DNA of 64,000 bases, taken from positions 4,464,001 through 4,528,000 of the forward strand of contig CP085831.1 in assembly GCA_020809705.1 (NCBI GenBank), read 5' to 3'. This document shows, piece by piece, positions 15,690 to 31,790 of the stretch; the stretch's first letter is position 1; each line of letters opens with the position of its first letter. The notes beneath the pieces are model-generated. The model had not been told where the DNA came from. It did not search any database and worked only from the letters and a program-made list of their open reading frames with translations. Both the position numbers and the translations under genes were made by a program. Origin of the DNA: Calonectria ilicicola. Lineage: Eukaryota > Ascomycota > Sordariomycetes > Hypocreales > Nectriaceae.

Positions 15690-18600
15690 AATTTATATTA
15701 TAATAACTATATATAAAGATTATATTAGTTATATTTTAGCAGCTTCTTATTATAATTTATTTTAACCCCTTTAAATTTTATTATTATTTTCTCTAATATA
15801 TAACCTTAGACTTTATAATTAATATATATAAAAGCTGCTATATATAGAAGACCTTTCTGTAAGATAGAATATCTTTATTAAGATCTTAATATTTTATTAG
15901 GGTGGATTATATAATTTTTTAAGATTAAAAGTAATATTTTAAGTAATATATATTAAAAGTAATAGTCTTTTATATTATCTAATTTAATAAGAAATCTAGC
16001 TAATAATTTAAAATAAATAATAAATAATAAGAATATTTAATATCTAAGGTACTTTTTATTAATAATAATCTTCTATACTTTATATATTATATTATTAATA
16101 ATCTTTAAATTAAGATTCTAATTCTTATTAATAATAACTTATATTTTAAATATAAATATAAATATAACTAGGATTAGATAATTATTATTATTTTCAAGAT
16201 TTATTATACGTTATATCTCTCTTTTGCTTATTATTATTATTTTTTTACTTACTTATATATATTAAAGTAGGAATAATTAGGTAATCTTTCTTTCTCTCTT
16301 TTATTTATTTAGGATTATCTTTATATTTAGATTTTAGTAATTATAATTTAATAGTATAATAGTAGTAATATCTATGCCTTAAGGTATTATCTAGCCCTTA
16401 TAGAAATATTTATTATTAAAAAGCTTTATATTAATTTTATTTTATTTTTTTTATTAAATTTAATATAGTAATCTTTATAATTATAGATCTTCAGCTACCT
16501 ATATCTACTTATTAAGTAAAATAATATTTATTAATTTTATTATAAATAATAAGCTAATTAAAATTCTTTATTAATAATATTATTATCTAAAGTAAATAAT
16601 AATCTATCCTTTATTAATTAAAACTAATTAAAATCTTTAAAAAAAGAATCATTAGGATCCCTTTAAAGTCTTAGTCTATTCTATAAAATTAATATATCTA
16701 CTTATCTACTATATAAAGGATATATGCCCCTAGTATATTAATCTTATTAATAATAAGAAGCCACTTTTCCTTCTAGTTTATTTGCTTTATTATATTAATA
16801 TAGGATTTAGTAGACTTATTTATAAATAAATTATTAATTTTAATTTAATAAATTATATAAAATATTACTTTATTAATATAAATAATTATTACTTTTAATA
16901 GTACTATTATTAGTAATTAATATAAAATACCTTTATAAGAAAATACTTCTATTAATACCTTTATAACTCTAGATTTTCTAGTACTGCCTTCGCCGTCTAG
17001 GAACTAGTAAAACTGTAATGCCCTTATATTAACATTATTATAGCCTTTATTATTAGCTTATTTAATTTAATTAAGATAATAGTAAAGTAGGAGGAATATA
17101 ATTCTTTATTATTTATTAAATGTTTTTTTATTAATAATATTTTCTTTAATTTATATAAATATTATTTAAAATATATACTATATAATAATTATAATTTATT
17201 ATACTAATTATATATACTAAATATCTGGTCCTATAATTTTTATATATTTACCTCTAAATTTAATTATAATATTATTTATTAATATACTTATTTCCTATTT
17301 AGTATTACTTATATCTTCTTTTATATTATCTTTTAAAATTCTTATCTTTATCTTTCTAAACTCTTTATTTTATTAATTTTTTATAAATATAAGTTTATTT
17401 TATATAAGTATTTATTATAATAAATTTAATTTATATTATTAAATAAGCTTTATTATAATTAAAAATTTAAAATCTTTCTTAAATTTTAATATTTCTTATT
17501 AAAAATTATAAAATTATTAATATATTTTAATAAGCTACTTAGACCCTTTTATAATTTACCCTAGCTCTAAAGTAGCTTCTATTATCTCAATTAATCAATT
17601 AAATATACTAATTTAATTAGTTTAATATAATTCTATTATATTTATATTATCTTTATATATATTTAAATTACCAAATAAAGTATTATCTTCTACTAATACC
17701 CACTACTCTACATTCTATTAAATATCCTTTACTAACCTTCTAAATAATTAAATATTTCCTATTATTATTTAAAGTCTTTTTAATATATAATCCTTTTATA
17801 TCTTTTATAAATTACTTAATTAATATTTTTTATTAATAAATAATTTTTATAAAATAAATAATAATAAATATTATACTATTACTTATTAATAATAATTTCC
17901 TTTATTATTTATTTTAAAATTTATATTAAGAAAGCTATTAATATATAATATAATATAATCCTTTAACTATCTTAGAATTTATATCTACTTCTTACTTATA
18001 TATTAATCTTAATTAAATTTAATTTTTAAAAGCTTTTTTAAGTAAATATATTTCTTTCTTTTTAATTAAATAAAAATAAGATAATTATATAAGTATAATA
18101 ATTATAAAATCTCCTTTTAATAATAATAAACCTTAAATATTAAAAGTTTCTTATCTCCTTTCTTAATTAATACTTAATCTTCTATAAATTTATTACTTTC
18201 TTACTTTATTTATAAATTAATCCTAGAATAATTACTCCTAATCTAGCTATTATTAGGCTAATTCTAATTAACCCTTAGGCTTTTTTTTTATTAATCTTCT
18301 TAATTATAATTTTCTTTTTTAAATATATTATCTTTATTTTCTTTAATATTAATATTATTAATTTTATTAATAATATTAATATTAATATAAAATATATCTA
18401 TATTTTTATTATTATTATTAATATTATTTCCTAAAGTAAGATTATTATTATTTAAATTTATTTTCTTACTTAAGTATTTTAAATATAATTATTTTTAAAA
18501 TATACTTTAATAAAATAATATTATATTAATATAAATTTATTATAAAATATTTAAATACTTATTAAAGTAATAAAGTAAATATAAAAGTAACTTTATATAA

Positions 18601-21600
18601 GATAATAATTATTAAGTAAATAGTTTATTTATAATATTTAATATATATTATTAAAAGCAATTTTTAAAAGTATTATTTAATATACTAATCTATATTTCCT
18701 ACTTTATTCTAGATATTTTTATATTAAACTTCTTTAAGTATAATTTTATTATTATAGCTATATACTTCTAACTTAAATCCTTAACTTTTATAATATAATT
18801 AGTAAAATAGTAAATAAATACTAGGGATTTAAAGAAGGTTTTTATGAAGAAAATATTATAATTATATCTTAGATTAATAATTAAAGCTATATTATATCTA
18901 TTAATTATAAAATACATATAATATAATTATAACATTCTATTATAAGTAAAGCCTAACTTTATAATAAGCTTCTATAAGGCCCTAAACCGATAGTAGTTTC
19001 TAGCTTCTTTCTTAATAGCATATTTTATATATAAATCACTGCAAATATGATTCTATACAGTTACTACTATAAAGCTTGCTTTTACATCAAACTTTATAGT
19101 AAATCGGTCTAGGTTTTGTATCTTGGAGAAAATATTGTTATAAATTAATTACTTAATATTTTTATTCTTTTTAAATATTATTTTATTTAGGTTCTTTATA
19201 AATATAATATTAATATATTTAAGAATCTATTTTTAAGTTTTTAGAATACTTTTATTAATATTATCTCCAATTATATTAATAATATTATTAAATTTTAGAT
19301 TTTTTTTAATTATATAAGGCTATGGATATAAAGTATATCCTATTTATTGGTTTTTATGGTAATAAAGTATTAATTAATTTTACTAAATATAGACTTCTTA
19401 CTAACTTTAATATATTTTTTAAAAAAGATTAATTTTATAATAAAAAAAATAACTAAGTTAAATATATTTAAAGTACTTAATTTTATATTTTTATATAAAT
19501 TTTCTATTATTTTATTAAGAATCCTTTTAAAATCTTCTTTAATATAATTAATAATACTATTACTAGTTTTATTATTATCCTTATTTCTTTAATATATTAC
19601 TAATTATAATTTTAATAAATTAATTAAATCATTAGGGCTAATAATAAACTAGATTACTAATATTCTATAGTAAATAATAAGAGATTTTATCTTCCTTTAT
19701 ATAATAAGCTTTACCTCTTTTAATATTAACTATTTATATCTATAATAAGATAAATATCTAAGAAGTTTTTTAATCTTCTTATCATTTATTTTCCTATTTT
19801 CCTTTAATTTCTTTTTAGCCTTTTCTAATCTTACTAATAATAAAGATTATATAATATACTTAACCTTAAAAAAATTACTTTATTTAATACTAATTATACT
19901 TATTCCTTAATTTTTCAATTAAACTTCTATATTAAAAATTAAAAATAAAAAGATTTAATAATTTATAAATTAAATATTATATTTTTAAAGAATTATATTT
20001 ATTTATATTTAAAGACTTATATTATATTATAATATATATAAGAGATTTAATAAATCTTTATTATAATAATCTACCAAATAATACTTTTAAAGATTAAATT
20101 CTATTTTCTTTTTATATTATAGGATTTTAAATCTAAATAAAAAAAGTATTAGAAATATTTTTACTTAATACTATATATTATTATTATTTATATACTTTTT
20201 TAATTTAAATATATAAATAAATAAATATCTATTTTTACTATATTTAATATTTAATACTAGTTTATTATTATAAACATCTAGATTATTAATATTAGCTAAT
20301 AAATTAATTATATATTATAACTTAACTACCTTATTATCCTTTAAAAATATATTCAATAAAAATATACTAAAATAATAAATCTAATTAAAAAAGCCCTCTT
20401 TAGCACTATCTTCAAAATCATCCCTTCCAATATCATTATATTCAAGCTTAATCTTATTACTAACAATCTTATCTCTATTAACTAACTTTTATTAAATTTA
20501 TATTATTATCCTTAATTATTCTTCCTTATAATTATATTTAATTGTTGGTATAATATGCATAGTTCTAGTCTTCTTATAGGCTATTGGCTAGTTCTCTTTA
20601 ATTCTATTAAAGAATTATCTAAGGACTTTATATAATAGCTGACCCTAGATATCCATTTTTTCTTTATTAATTTGGATATCTTTATAATAAGGGTTATATT
20701 TCTTTAGCTATACTAAGGCCTGCTTGATCTTCTATTAGTATACTAATAATAGCTTTATTAGATCTTTTAGCCTTAGCTTGTTTTTACTATACTATATTAT
20801 ATATATATTATTTAATATATAAGAGATTATATAATAAGATCTTAATAATAATCTATTTAATATTATTTAGGAAGACCATTATATACTCTTTAATATATTT
20901 AGTATATCTAATATTTTAAATATTATTCTACCTTTAGCTAACCCTTATAATATACCTAAAATATATATTTAATATAATAAGGGCTTCTTTAATTAATATT
21001 AAGCCTTTAAATTTAATTAAATATATATACTTATAATCAAGTTTCTAGTATAGAAATATCCTTTTATTAAAATCTAGTAATTATACTTATCACTTATATC
21101 CTATATAAACCCTAATATCTTTATTAGAAAGAAAGTAATTTTAACATTTAAATAGACCTTTATAAATCTTCTTTAAATTGCAAATTTCCTAGTCTTTCCA
21201 ACTAATCTTTACTATATTACTTTTATTAAACTTTTAATAGTATAGTATATAGGTCTAGGTAGGTAGGGTATCTTTATTATAGAAGGCTAAATAAAATTCT
21301 AATATAGTAGATATCTTTTTATATAGTGGTATTAGCTTTGCTTATATGCCTTAATATAAAAGCCTTTCTTTTTTTATATACTTATCTTTTAAAAATTTAA
21401 GAGCACTTTATAAATATTCTAATTATTTAGTAATATATCTTTTAATAGAATTATTTTTAAATATTATTTAATTTTTTATATTATTTATTCTTTTTTTATT
21501 TTACTTTATAAATATTTATTAATAAAAAAAGTAATTCCTTCTTAAATTAAATACTTTTAAATTCTAGATCTTATTATAGTAATTATAAATATACTAGGTA

Positions 21601-24600
21601 ATACTAACTTAGCTCTAAATCTTTTCTCTTATTATATCTTTTTTCTTCTTTTTTTACTTTATATTTTTCTTTTAATAAAAAAGATAACTCTTTCTTAAAT
21701 TAAATACTTTTAATTTTTAGATTTTATTATAAAGATTATATATATATTTAGTAATATTAAGTTATTTTTATCTTTTTTTTATATTATTTTTTACTTTTAT
21801 TTTTATTCTATATTCTTTTATTAATAAGTAAGATAGCTTTTTTTAAATTAAATAATTCTAATACCTAGATATTATAATAGATAGTATAAATTTATTTAAT
21901 AATATTAATATAGCCCTATTTTATTATCTTTCTCTTTTATTCTTATTCTATTATCTTTTATTAATAAAAAAATAATATTTTCTTAAATTAAATATTTTTA
22001 ATTCTTAAATCTTTTTATAAAATATATATAAATATTAAAAGATATTAGAATAACTACTTTTATATTATATAGTCTATTTTCTTCTTTCCTTCTTTATCTT
22101 TCTCTACTATTAATAATAGATATAATACTTCCTTAAATTAAATGCTTTTAATTCCTAGATCTTATTATAAATATTATATATATATTAGTTAATATTAAGT
22201 TAGCTACTTTTTTATTACCTAGCTAATTTTCTCTTTTCTTAATCCTTCTTTCTTTACTATTAGTAATAAGTATAATACTTTCTTAAGTTAAATACCTCTA
22301 GCTTTTAGATCTTATTATAGATAGTGTATATTTATTAATTAATATTAAATTAGCTATTTTTTTATTATATAGCTTGTTTTTTTATTTTTTACTTTTTCTT
22401 TTTTTATTATTAATAATAGGTATAATACTTTCTTAGGTTAGATGCTTCTGGCTTCTAGGTCTTTTTATATATAATATATTAGTGTTGGTTCCTACCTGCT
22501 TTATAAGGAGGATATATAATGTAAAGCTTAGTACTTTATAGAGTCTAATATTTTTTATATTTAATATATTATTTTTTATATTTATATTTTAAACCTAGAA
22601 TTATATTAAAAGTTATAATAATTATATTAGATTAGGTATTTAATTTTGATTATATTAATATATTTTTAATAATTTATATATATTAATTTAATATTATAAT
22701 ATTTAAAATTTAATTCTATTAAATAAATATATTATTATAGATTTAGATATTTATTCTAGAAAATAAAGATTAAAAAGAATATCCACTAATATACTCTAGT
22801 AGTATTAATAAGGTATTTTAGCTATTATTTATAACTTATACTTTATAAAATACTTACCAATATTAAGTTAGAATTTAAGTTATTATAGTATCTCTAAAGC
22901 TCTAAGATATTATAAAAATATATTTATTTTGGTTTTTTAAGATATAGTTTAATATTTAAAGTTTAAGAATATTTAAAATACTTTATAAGCTTTTCTCTTT
23001 TAAATTTTCTTTTAAGGAAATAAATTAATATTATTATTTATTATAATATAAATAAAGATCTAATAATAATTAATATAAATAAAATTTAATTTTAATTAAT
23101 AAAAATTTATTAATAAATATTTTAATAATTATTATTTATTTATTATTTAAAGTAAAAAAAGCTATTACCTATCTTTATATAATAGTAATTATATTTTTAT
23201 TTTAATTACTTTCTTCTTTCCCCTCCCTTATTCCCTAGCCTTTTTTAATTTCTCTTCTATTATTTTAATTAATATTTAATATAAATTTACTATTACTTCT
23301 ATTTTTTCTTAAACTATACTAGATTTTATTTTTATAATATTAAAAATTTTATTCTTTTTTTCTTATTAAAATACTTTTTTCCTTCTATAACTTATTATTA
23401 TTTAAAAATAGCTTATTTTTCTTATATTAATTTATTCCCCTATTTTTTAAAAATAACTTTTTTATAAATTAGATCTCCTATTTTTATTATATATCTAGCG
23501 AAAATCTTATATTTATAGTTAAATTCTCCCAAATTCCCTTAAACTCCTTTAATTACTATAATTCTAATTAAAAAAAGTATAATTATTAATTTCTTTATTA
23601 GATTAAAAATTATATAAGAGAATATTATTATATTATATAAGGTTAATAATAAATACCTAAATTACTTAAAAATCTAGATTTATTTTATTACTTTTTTTAC
23701 TATTATATCTTAATATTAATAATAATAAAAATTAAAAAACTTATATATTATCTAATTCCCTATTATTATTTAATTCACTCTTAAAGAAAAAAATGAAATA
23801 TTTCCAAGCTTAAAATATAAATAAGGCCTTAATCTGGATAATAAGTGGTTCTTTTTTACTATTAATTAGGCCCTATATTTTAAAATTAGAGATAATAGAG
23901 ATTAAAGAGCTTATATACTATCTAATTGTTTATTAATATTTGATTAACTTTTATATTAAAAAATCTAGAACTTTTAGTTTTAAAATATAAATAATATTTT
24001 AATATAGGTAGTATATAGTTCTATTATATAATTAGCTAGGATTGGGTAGTATTTCTATAAGGAATGGTTCTATAAATAGCATCTTTTTATTTTTATAATT
24101 ATTAATTATAATTTTAAATATTATATTATTAATTATTTTATTTTTTATTAAATAATCTTTTATAAAATAAATAAATATTTTATTATTAATATAAATTTTA
24201 CTTTTTATAAATTATAAAAATTTTTATAAAATTAAAAAATTATTTTAATTTCTTATATTATCTTAATTATTTATATTCTATTTATTTTTATATTACTAGC
24301 TTAATTAAGATTATATTTAAATCTAATTTATCTTATACTAATAGAAGCTATCTCTAAAGATCTTTAAATAATTAAAAAAGGCTTAATAATAATCTAACTC
24401 TATTTTTTATTACTTAACTTAATACTCCTACTTAGCTTTCTAATCTTAAATTATAATATATAAGAGGCCTTAATATTAAGGCTTTTATTAAGTTTCTTTT
24501 AATACCTCCTCCTTATATATAGAAGCCTGAATATACCTTTTTATTATTTAAGGCTTATTAAAATATTAATTTATAAGAAATCTATCTTAATTTTAATTTT

Positions 24601-25289
24601 ATAATTTTTAGTTACCTAATAAATAAATTATAATAAAAGAATTAATAATTTTAAATAATTAAAAAAATTTACTTCTTTATTTTAATATAAATTCTTAAAA
24701 AGCTAGATTTATACTTTATTAATAATAATAATAAAGAGAAGATCTATAAAATATTTATTAAAATAATCTATAATATAGATCTTTAAATATATATATTATT
24801 TATTTAATTTTAATTATAAAATTTTATTTATTAACTTCTACTTAAATTAAACTTATATATCCTTTTAGATAGTAAAAGGTTCCTAGTAATTACTTATTAA
24901 GGTACTATTATTAGTTAGATAATTAATTTAGATAAGATTACTTTAAAGTAGAATTCTTTATTATTATTTAATAATAATTAGTTTAAATATTATTATTTAA
25001 TATATAAATCTATTTATCTTATTTTAAGCTAGGTAAATAAGTCCTTTTATTATAATTTCTATACCTTTTAGATTTTTATCTTTTTATTAATTAATATATT
25101 TCCTTTTATACTTTTATATAAGAGAATAATAGAGAAGGTAAAGATTTAGTTTATTTCTAGATTACTCTTCTTATATATTAGTAAAATAATTAGCTTTTTT
25201 AATTATAAGTATTTAATAAACCTATTAATTAATAAAAATAATTATATTTTTATTATAATTTCTAAATCTTAAAACTTTTTAGAAAAAAT

Positions 25290-25689
25290 TATAACAATCT
25301 AGTTAATTCCTAACTTAATAAACCAATCAAAATAAAGAATTTATTATTAATAAAATAATTAAGCATATTATAATAAATAAAATAATAAAAATATTACATT
25401 AAATAATAATCAATCACAATTAAAATAACCAAATTATATTAAAAATTAATTAATTCCTTTCCTTACAATAAGACCTAATCCATCTTATATATTATTATAT
25501 CTAAGGTTCTATTATTGCAATAGTCAAATAAGGTTAGTTTAATAGTGTTTATTGTGATCTTCGGTTAAGTTGAATGGGGGCTGTTTGATTTTACTTTTAT
25601 TGGTTGGTTATATGAGTCTAGGGTAGTTTGGTTTGATTGGTTGGGGTTCTGCCTGTGGTTATTGCCTTTTGGGTGTTTGGGTTATAATA
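25290..25689 (-). repeat. 400-bp LTR of the 6.9 kb Gypsy element (3' LTR)
   Basis: This direct repeat pairs with 31,791-32,190. Differences are almost all C/T or G/A. This copy carries mostly C-to-T changes on the plus strand (TCG of the partner becomes TTG or TTA here). Confidence 0.92.
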
Positions 25690-27000
25690 TAATACTTCCC
25701 CTTTGTTGGTCTTATCCTAAGGCTAGTAAAATAGGCTAGTTCCTTACTTTTAACTATTATATATTTTTCCTTTTTTTATCTTCTTATAATTTTAATACTA
25801 ATAGGATATCAGGTTGTATTACTAAGGTTATACCTTATCCTAAAATAACTAAGGCTTATTAAAAGGATATTATTAAATTAATTAATAAATTTAGTTTTAA
25901 GATGTCTTATTATTTGGCTTATTTTTATGCTAGGCAGCTATTCTATATTATAATTAAAGGAAAAAGCTACTATAAATTTTATATAAAGAATAAGTATTCT
26001 AGTTATGATTTTAGAGATATCTTTGTTTAGGCTTGTAAGTGTATTTTTCTTTTTTTGTTTTTTATATGCTTATCTCCTTCCTAATTAAGTAAATTTCTTA
26101 TAAGAAAGATTAGATTAATAAGGAGAAGGAGAAGGCTAAGGCAGATTTAATAAGTGCTTTGGCCTAGTTATAATACTTGTATACTTAAGAGTATTATTTA
26201 TATAAAAAAGTAAAAAGATAATTTCTTAAGGTTATAAGGATTTAGATAAATTAGAGAAAAAGGAGTATATTAAGGTGTTGGTATTATTGGAGGTATAGTT
26301 ACTTAAGGATTATAGGGTTATCAATTGGAGCAGTTTATCTAATTTCCTTTGTGTTGATTCTGGAGAAATATTTCTAGTATCTTTAAGTAATATATAAGGT
26401 ATTTTGTAGGTTCTTATATTATTTCTTTATAATCTTTCTATTTAATTTTAAATTTTCTATTTTTTCTCTTTTTTATAGAATTTTTTTAACTTTCTATTAG
26501 TCTTCTAGGTTTTTTATTTATAGTTTGTATTTAGGTTCTGTGTTCACTTGGATATTATTGCCTGGTTCTAATAGTAAGATATAGAAGATAGGGTAGACCT
26601 TAATATTGTCTAGGAGATTGAGCTTATAGTTATTTTCTAATATTTTTTTTAATTGGGTATAATTTAATTTATATAAAATTGATTTTTTTATTTTGTTTTT
26701 TTATTATAAGATTTTTTGTTATTAGGTAGATTATATCTCCCTTTGAGAAGGATAATCTTTTTAGCTTTTTTAGATTATAATATCTTTTTATTATATTATA
26801 AATAAACTTAAATTCTATTTTTATTTCTTTATATAATTTTCTTAGATTATTTAACTTAATTATAGCTTTTGCTTAAATTATATCTTCTAAGGGGGCTTAG
26901 TAAGTGTCTAGTATAAAGCCAAAGTTGGCTTTTATTGGTATTATTTTAATATTATAATTATAGAATATATTATATACTAACTGTATAATAGGTAACTTTT

Positions 27001-27105
27001 CTATTTAATTAGTTTGCTTATAATTAATATAGTATTGTAGATATTGCTTAATTTCTTGGTTTTAGTGTTTGGTTTATCTGTCTATTTAAGGGTAGAAAGC
27101 TGTGC
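27001..27105 (-). pseudogene. Gypsy integrase trace
   Basis: The minus strand reads A-F-Y-P-stop-I-D-R-stop-T-K-H-stop-N-Q-E-I-K-Q-Y. This is a decayed form of the conserved integrase signature (FHPQTDGQTERxNQxLEQYLR class) just after the catalytic core. Stops fall where Gln or Trp codons are expected, as RIP predicts. Confidence 0.75.
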
Positions 27106-28674
27106 TTAGTTTATAGTTTAGCTCTATTAAGAATATTAAGCTTTACTAAAACTTAAATATAAATAATTATTCTTTATTTAAAATAATTTTAATTAGTAAT
27201 CTATATATAATAATTATATTTTAAAGGAAAAAGTAAATAAATTATTTTTCTTTTATTACTTTATTATAAAGAAGATAATATATTATTTTTATAAAATAAT
27301 TAATAATAATAAAAATATTATTATAATATACTTCTATAGTAGGGTTTACTAATAAAGGAAGGTCAATAATGAAGTCTATTATAATTAAGTTCTATAGTTA
27401 TTATGTAATAAGGGATAATTATAATAATCCATATGGTTTATATCTTGGTTTTTTGGAGTATCAATATAGGCTACATTCCTTATATACCTATTCAATTTTC
27501 TTTTTATCTTGTTAAAGGAAAATATCTATTTAACTTATTTAAGGGTTTTATTAATATCTTTATAGCTATATAAGGGGTATTTATAGATATCTCTTATTAA
27601 CTCTATTTAATATTTCTTAGGCACTTGTAGATAGTCTGTTTTTTCCTCTTCTAGAAGTACTAGATTATATTCTTCAATTTTTCTTAGTAGTAGATTACCT
27701 TGTTCCACTTATTATATTAGTATTTCTATTATAGTGGTTTTAATTATTTATAGTAATCCTTCTATTCTTATAGTAATAATTATTTTCTTTATTTTTATTA
27801 TTATTCTATTAATTAAGGCTTATTCTAGGCCTCCATTGGTATTATAGATTAATAGTTTTTCCTATATTTTTAATTTTTCTATATTATAGTTAGGTTAGCA
27901 GCTGATCGCATTAGTATAGCTGTTCTTAGTTTCTTTAATATAGATAATTTGATAGTTAAATTTGGATAGGTATTCTATATATTATAATTACCTTTTACTA
28001 AGTTTTTAAATAGTTGTAAAGTAGGTAATATTTTTATAATTAATATATATAATAATTTTATAATTACTTTTTAAAAATACTATTAGAATTCCTTAAAAAT
28101 ATTAATAATAATAAAGAATTCTTTATTATAAATAAAGTAATTTAGCTTAGGGTTATATAGTTTATACAAGTAAAATGCTATAAAGTATAGATTTTCTTAT
28201 TCATCTCGTTATCCGATCTAGGCCCCTAAGACAAAGTCCAATGTATCGGTTTCTAGCTCTATAGGCTTATTAAGGTTGAACATTGTAAGAATAGGTTCTT
28301 CTAAAATAGTATTTTTTATAGCTTTAAATAATTATTATGCTTTATTTTTTTATTAAAAGATAATTTCTTTCTTAATTAGTTCTATTATATTTAAGATGAT
28401 TTTATTAAATCCTTTAATAAATCTTTAGTAATAATTAATAAATCTAAGGAAGGCTTATATTTCTTTTATATTAATAAATTCCTTCTAATCTTTTATTATA
28501 GTAATTTTCTTTAGGTTTATATAAATCTTATTAGAGTTAATAATATATTCTAGAAATTCTACTTCTTAGATATAGAATTTACTTTTTTTAATTTAATTAG
28601 GAATTTAGTATTTTAAAGGGCTTTTAAGATCTTATAGATATATTCTTTATATTCTTTTTTATTTTTGAAGAAGA

Positions 28675-28725
28675 TAAGAATATTATTTAGGTAGTAGATA
28701 ATAAAGATATTTAAGTATTCTTATA
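28675..28725 (-). pseudogene. Gypsy reverse transcriptase trace
   Basis: The minus strand reads Y-Y-L-N-N-I-L-I-F-F-K-N-K-K-E, the mutated form of YLDDILIFSKNKKE. The Asp pair has become Asn-Asn by G-to-A change. An RNase H trace (E-T-D-T-L-D-F-V-L-G-A) follows downstream on the same strand at about 28,215-28,260. Confidence 0.75.
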
Positions 28726-30840
28726 ATATATTAATTATTATTTATTAAAATAATATTAGTATATTTATAAGTTCAAAAGGTATAATTAGGTATTTAAATA
28801 ATCTAAATTTTATTTAAAAAGTAATTTTCTATTTATATCCTTCTTTAATATAAATAAGATTATATATTTCTTTAAGATTTAATATAATAAAGATATTAAC
28901 TTTATAAAGATAATCCTTTATTTTATTAATTAATAGTAGTAAAGTATGATCTTTAATGGTAATATTATTAAGCTATTAATAGTCTATAATAAAGTATAGC
29001 TTCTTGTTTTTCTTAGGCATAAATATAATAGAATAACTAGCTTTAGAGTTTAAAATATAAATATATCTTTTTCTAAGTATATTTTGAATATATTCCTTTA
29101 AGATATTAAGCTTAATTTAATTAAGATTATAAATAGAGTAAAATTAGGTATTAGATCTATCTTTAAGGATGATTTTATGGTCTTATTAGCTAAACTTAAG
29201 TAGTCTAATATCTAATTCTTCTATAAAGAGTTTTTTATAGATTTAGTACTATAGGGGTATATTATATAGTCTATTTATTTTTACTTTAGCCTTTATTTCT
29301 TTAAGGCTTTTATTAATTTATTAGAACTATATTCTAAGGCATATAATAGTCTACTATTATTACTTTTTCTAATCATTCTTATATTTATATTTTATTTCTT
29401 TAGATAGTAAAGATTCTCCTTTACTTATATCTTTTACTTAGTTAGGGCTAGGAGTTTAAGATCTTTTATTATAGTTTATAGAAATATTGCTAGTTGCATT
29501 ATACTTCTTAAATAGTTGCACCTAGCTAGTACGCCAGCAGATATTAAGGTTGTATTAATATAACTATAGGTATTCTAAAACTAGATTATATTATCTAATA
29601 TTAATAATATTAAAGGTTATTCCTTAGTTTTTTTCTTTAATAAAGATTTTTAAATAATTAATCTTTTTATTTATAATATTATTATTATAATTAAAAGGGG
29701 TTTCTTTTATATTAATAATTTTATATAGATTAGCTTTTATTATCTATAGTAGCTAAAGTTGATTAATTACTTAAGGATTAATATAATTTTACTTAACTCT
29801 ACTATCTACTATAGCATTATACTACTTCCTCTTAATCTTTATTTTTATTTTTAATTATTATTAGGATTATTTTTTAATTATAAAGTATAGAGCTTTTCTA
29901 AGGAGTTCTTTTAGTAATTCTAGGGGTTATTGCTCTAGCTGCTTCTATTACTCTTTTATAAAGGGCTTTACTTATTTTTTAGTTTTACTTAATGTTAAGT
30001 TATTACTTTATCTAGTATATAGATATTATATTTAAGGTCTTAGTATTTATTCTAAGGTAATTTATTATAGTTAGGGAACTTAAGCTTACCTAGTTTTAAT
30101 ATAATAAATTAGTAGTAGGGGTTTCTTTTTATAACTTTATACTAGTTGAAGTGTCTTCCATAGATGTAATAGATAGCTATATCTTTTACCTTAATAGGAA
30201 AGCATATTACTTTTTATTTTTATTCTATATGGATAAAACAATTATGATTATAGCAGCTTACCTATAAAGTTTTTTTATATTTTTTATATACTATATCTAG
30301 TTAGGGGTTATCCTCTAGGTATTAGATTAGCCAGGGATTAAGGTTTCCTGGTTACCATTTGCTTTGAACTAGTAGAAATACTTTATCTCCATCCCACAAG
30401 GGTTCTCTAATTTACTATACTATTTTCTATAAGCTAGTTATCTACCTTCTTTTCCTATTTTTATCATAAGTATAAGTATCCTACTATACCAGGGCTTTAT
30501 TAGTGTGGATGTCTAGTATAAATACAAGGATTCCTATTTCTTTAGCTTATTTTAACCATTCGTATAATAAATATACTTTTTCTTCTTCCCTGATTAATTA
30601 TACTTTATAGATAGCTTTATTAACTTCTTATTACAAAATAAGCTTAACTTTTTATAATTCATAATTTTCTTTTTATTATTTAACAATAATAATTAATTCA
30701 TACTTAAAAATAATAGTAAGAACAACTTTTCCTATAATATCCTCTTTTCCCTCTAATACTAGAGTCCATTAGTTTTTCATAGTGTTAAGTTGTTTCTGTT
30801 CTTCTAATATAGGTTTAAACTGATTTCCTATTCTTGGGGA

Positions 30841-30895
30841 GTGGCATTTGAAGGATTTATATCCTTTCTTTCTGTAGTTAAAGCAAGTAATCTTA
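30841..30895 (-). pseudogene. Gag CCHC zinc-knuckle trace
   Basis: The minus strand reads C-F-N-Y-R-K-K-G-Y-K-S-F-K-C, matching the CX2CX4HX4C knuckle with the second Cys and the His both changed to Tyr (TGC to TAC, CAT to TAT). Both are RIP-type transitions. This marks the gag end of the element and fixes its orientation. Confidence 0.75.
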
Positions 30896-31790
30896 CTTTT
30901 ATCATAACCCTAGGTAGTGTCAAGTTCCATTAGTCCTAAATAAGTCCTATATATAATACTTTACTACTTATTCTAGGTTTTTTCTTTATTTAGGATATAT
31001 AAGGTTTTATTATCTTAGGTACATTTTTTATATTAGTTAAATTATCTTTTATTAATCTTGATAGTATTTTTAATATATTTTAAGAGTTTTTCTAGCCGAT
31101 CTTTCTTATAGATTTTATCCTTAACTTTGCTTTTTAAGCCTTTATAATAAAGTTCTATTAGTATATTATTATCTTAGGCTATTTATACTACAATTCTTTT
31201 AAATTTAGCTAAATACTAGCTGTAGGATTTTATTTATTTAAGTTTATATAACTAATTTATAACTTACTATTCTATATTAATTATACTAAAGTTATCTTTA
31301 ATAGCAATCTTAAAATTTTCTTAATCTTTAAAGATTTCTTAAATTTCTTTAATTTAATTAATATTATCCTTATTTTCTAAATAATCCCTTATAATAGGTT
31401 TAAATTATACTCCTATATCTCCTTAAAGAAAGGTTTTAATATATAATACTTAGGCTTTAAAAGTTATAAGTTAGGTTAGGAAAAAGTAGAAGTATTCTTT
31501 TATTTAAGTAAGAAAGGGAATTATATTAGCAACTTTTTCTAAGAAGGGTTCTAGGACCGGAGATCTTAGAATTTCACTAATATCTTTACCCTTATTTTTT
31601 TTAATTATAATAGTTCTAGCTTCTTTTACTTTAAATTAAACTTATATATTTATAAGTTTCTTCTTAACCTACTATAATTCTATAATTAATTTAATATTAT
31701 TAAAAAAAATAATAATAATAGGATTCTTTCTAAACATTATTATTACTTAATTATTAATATAAATAACTAACTAAATAAAAGCTTTTAATA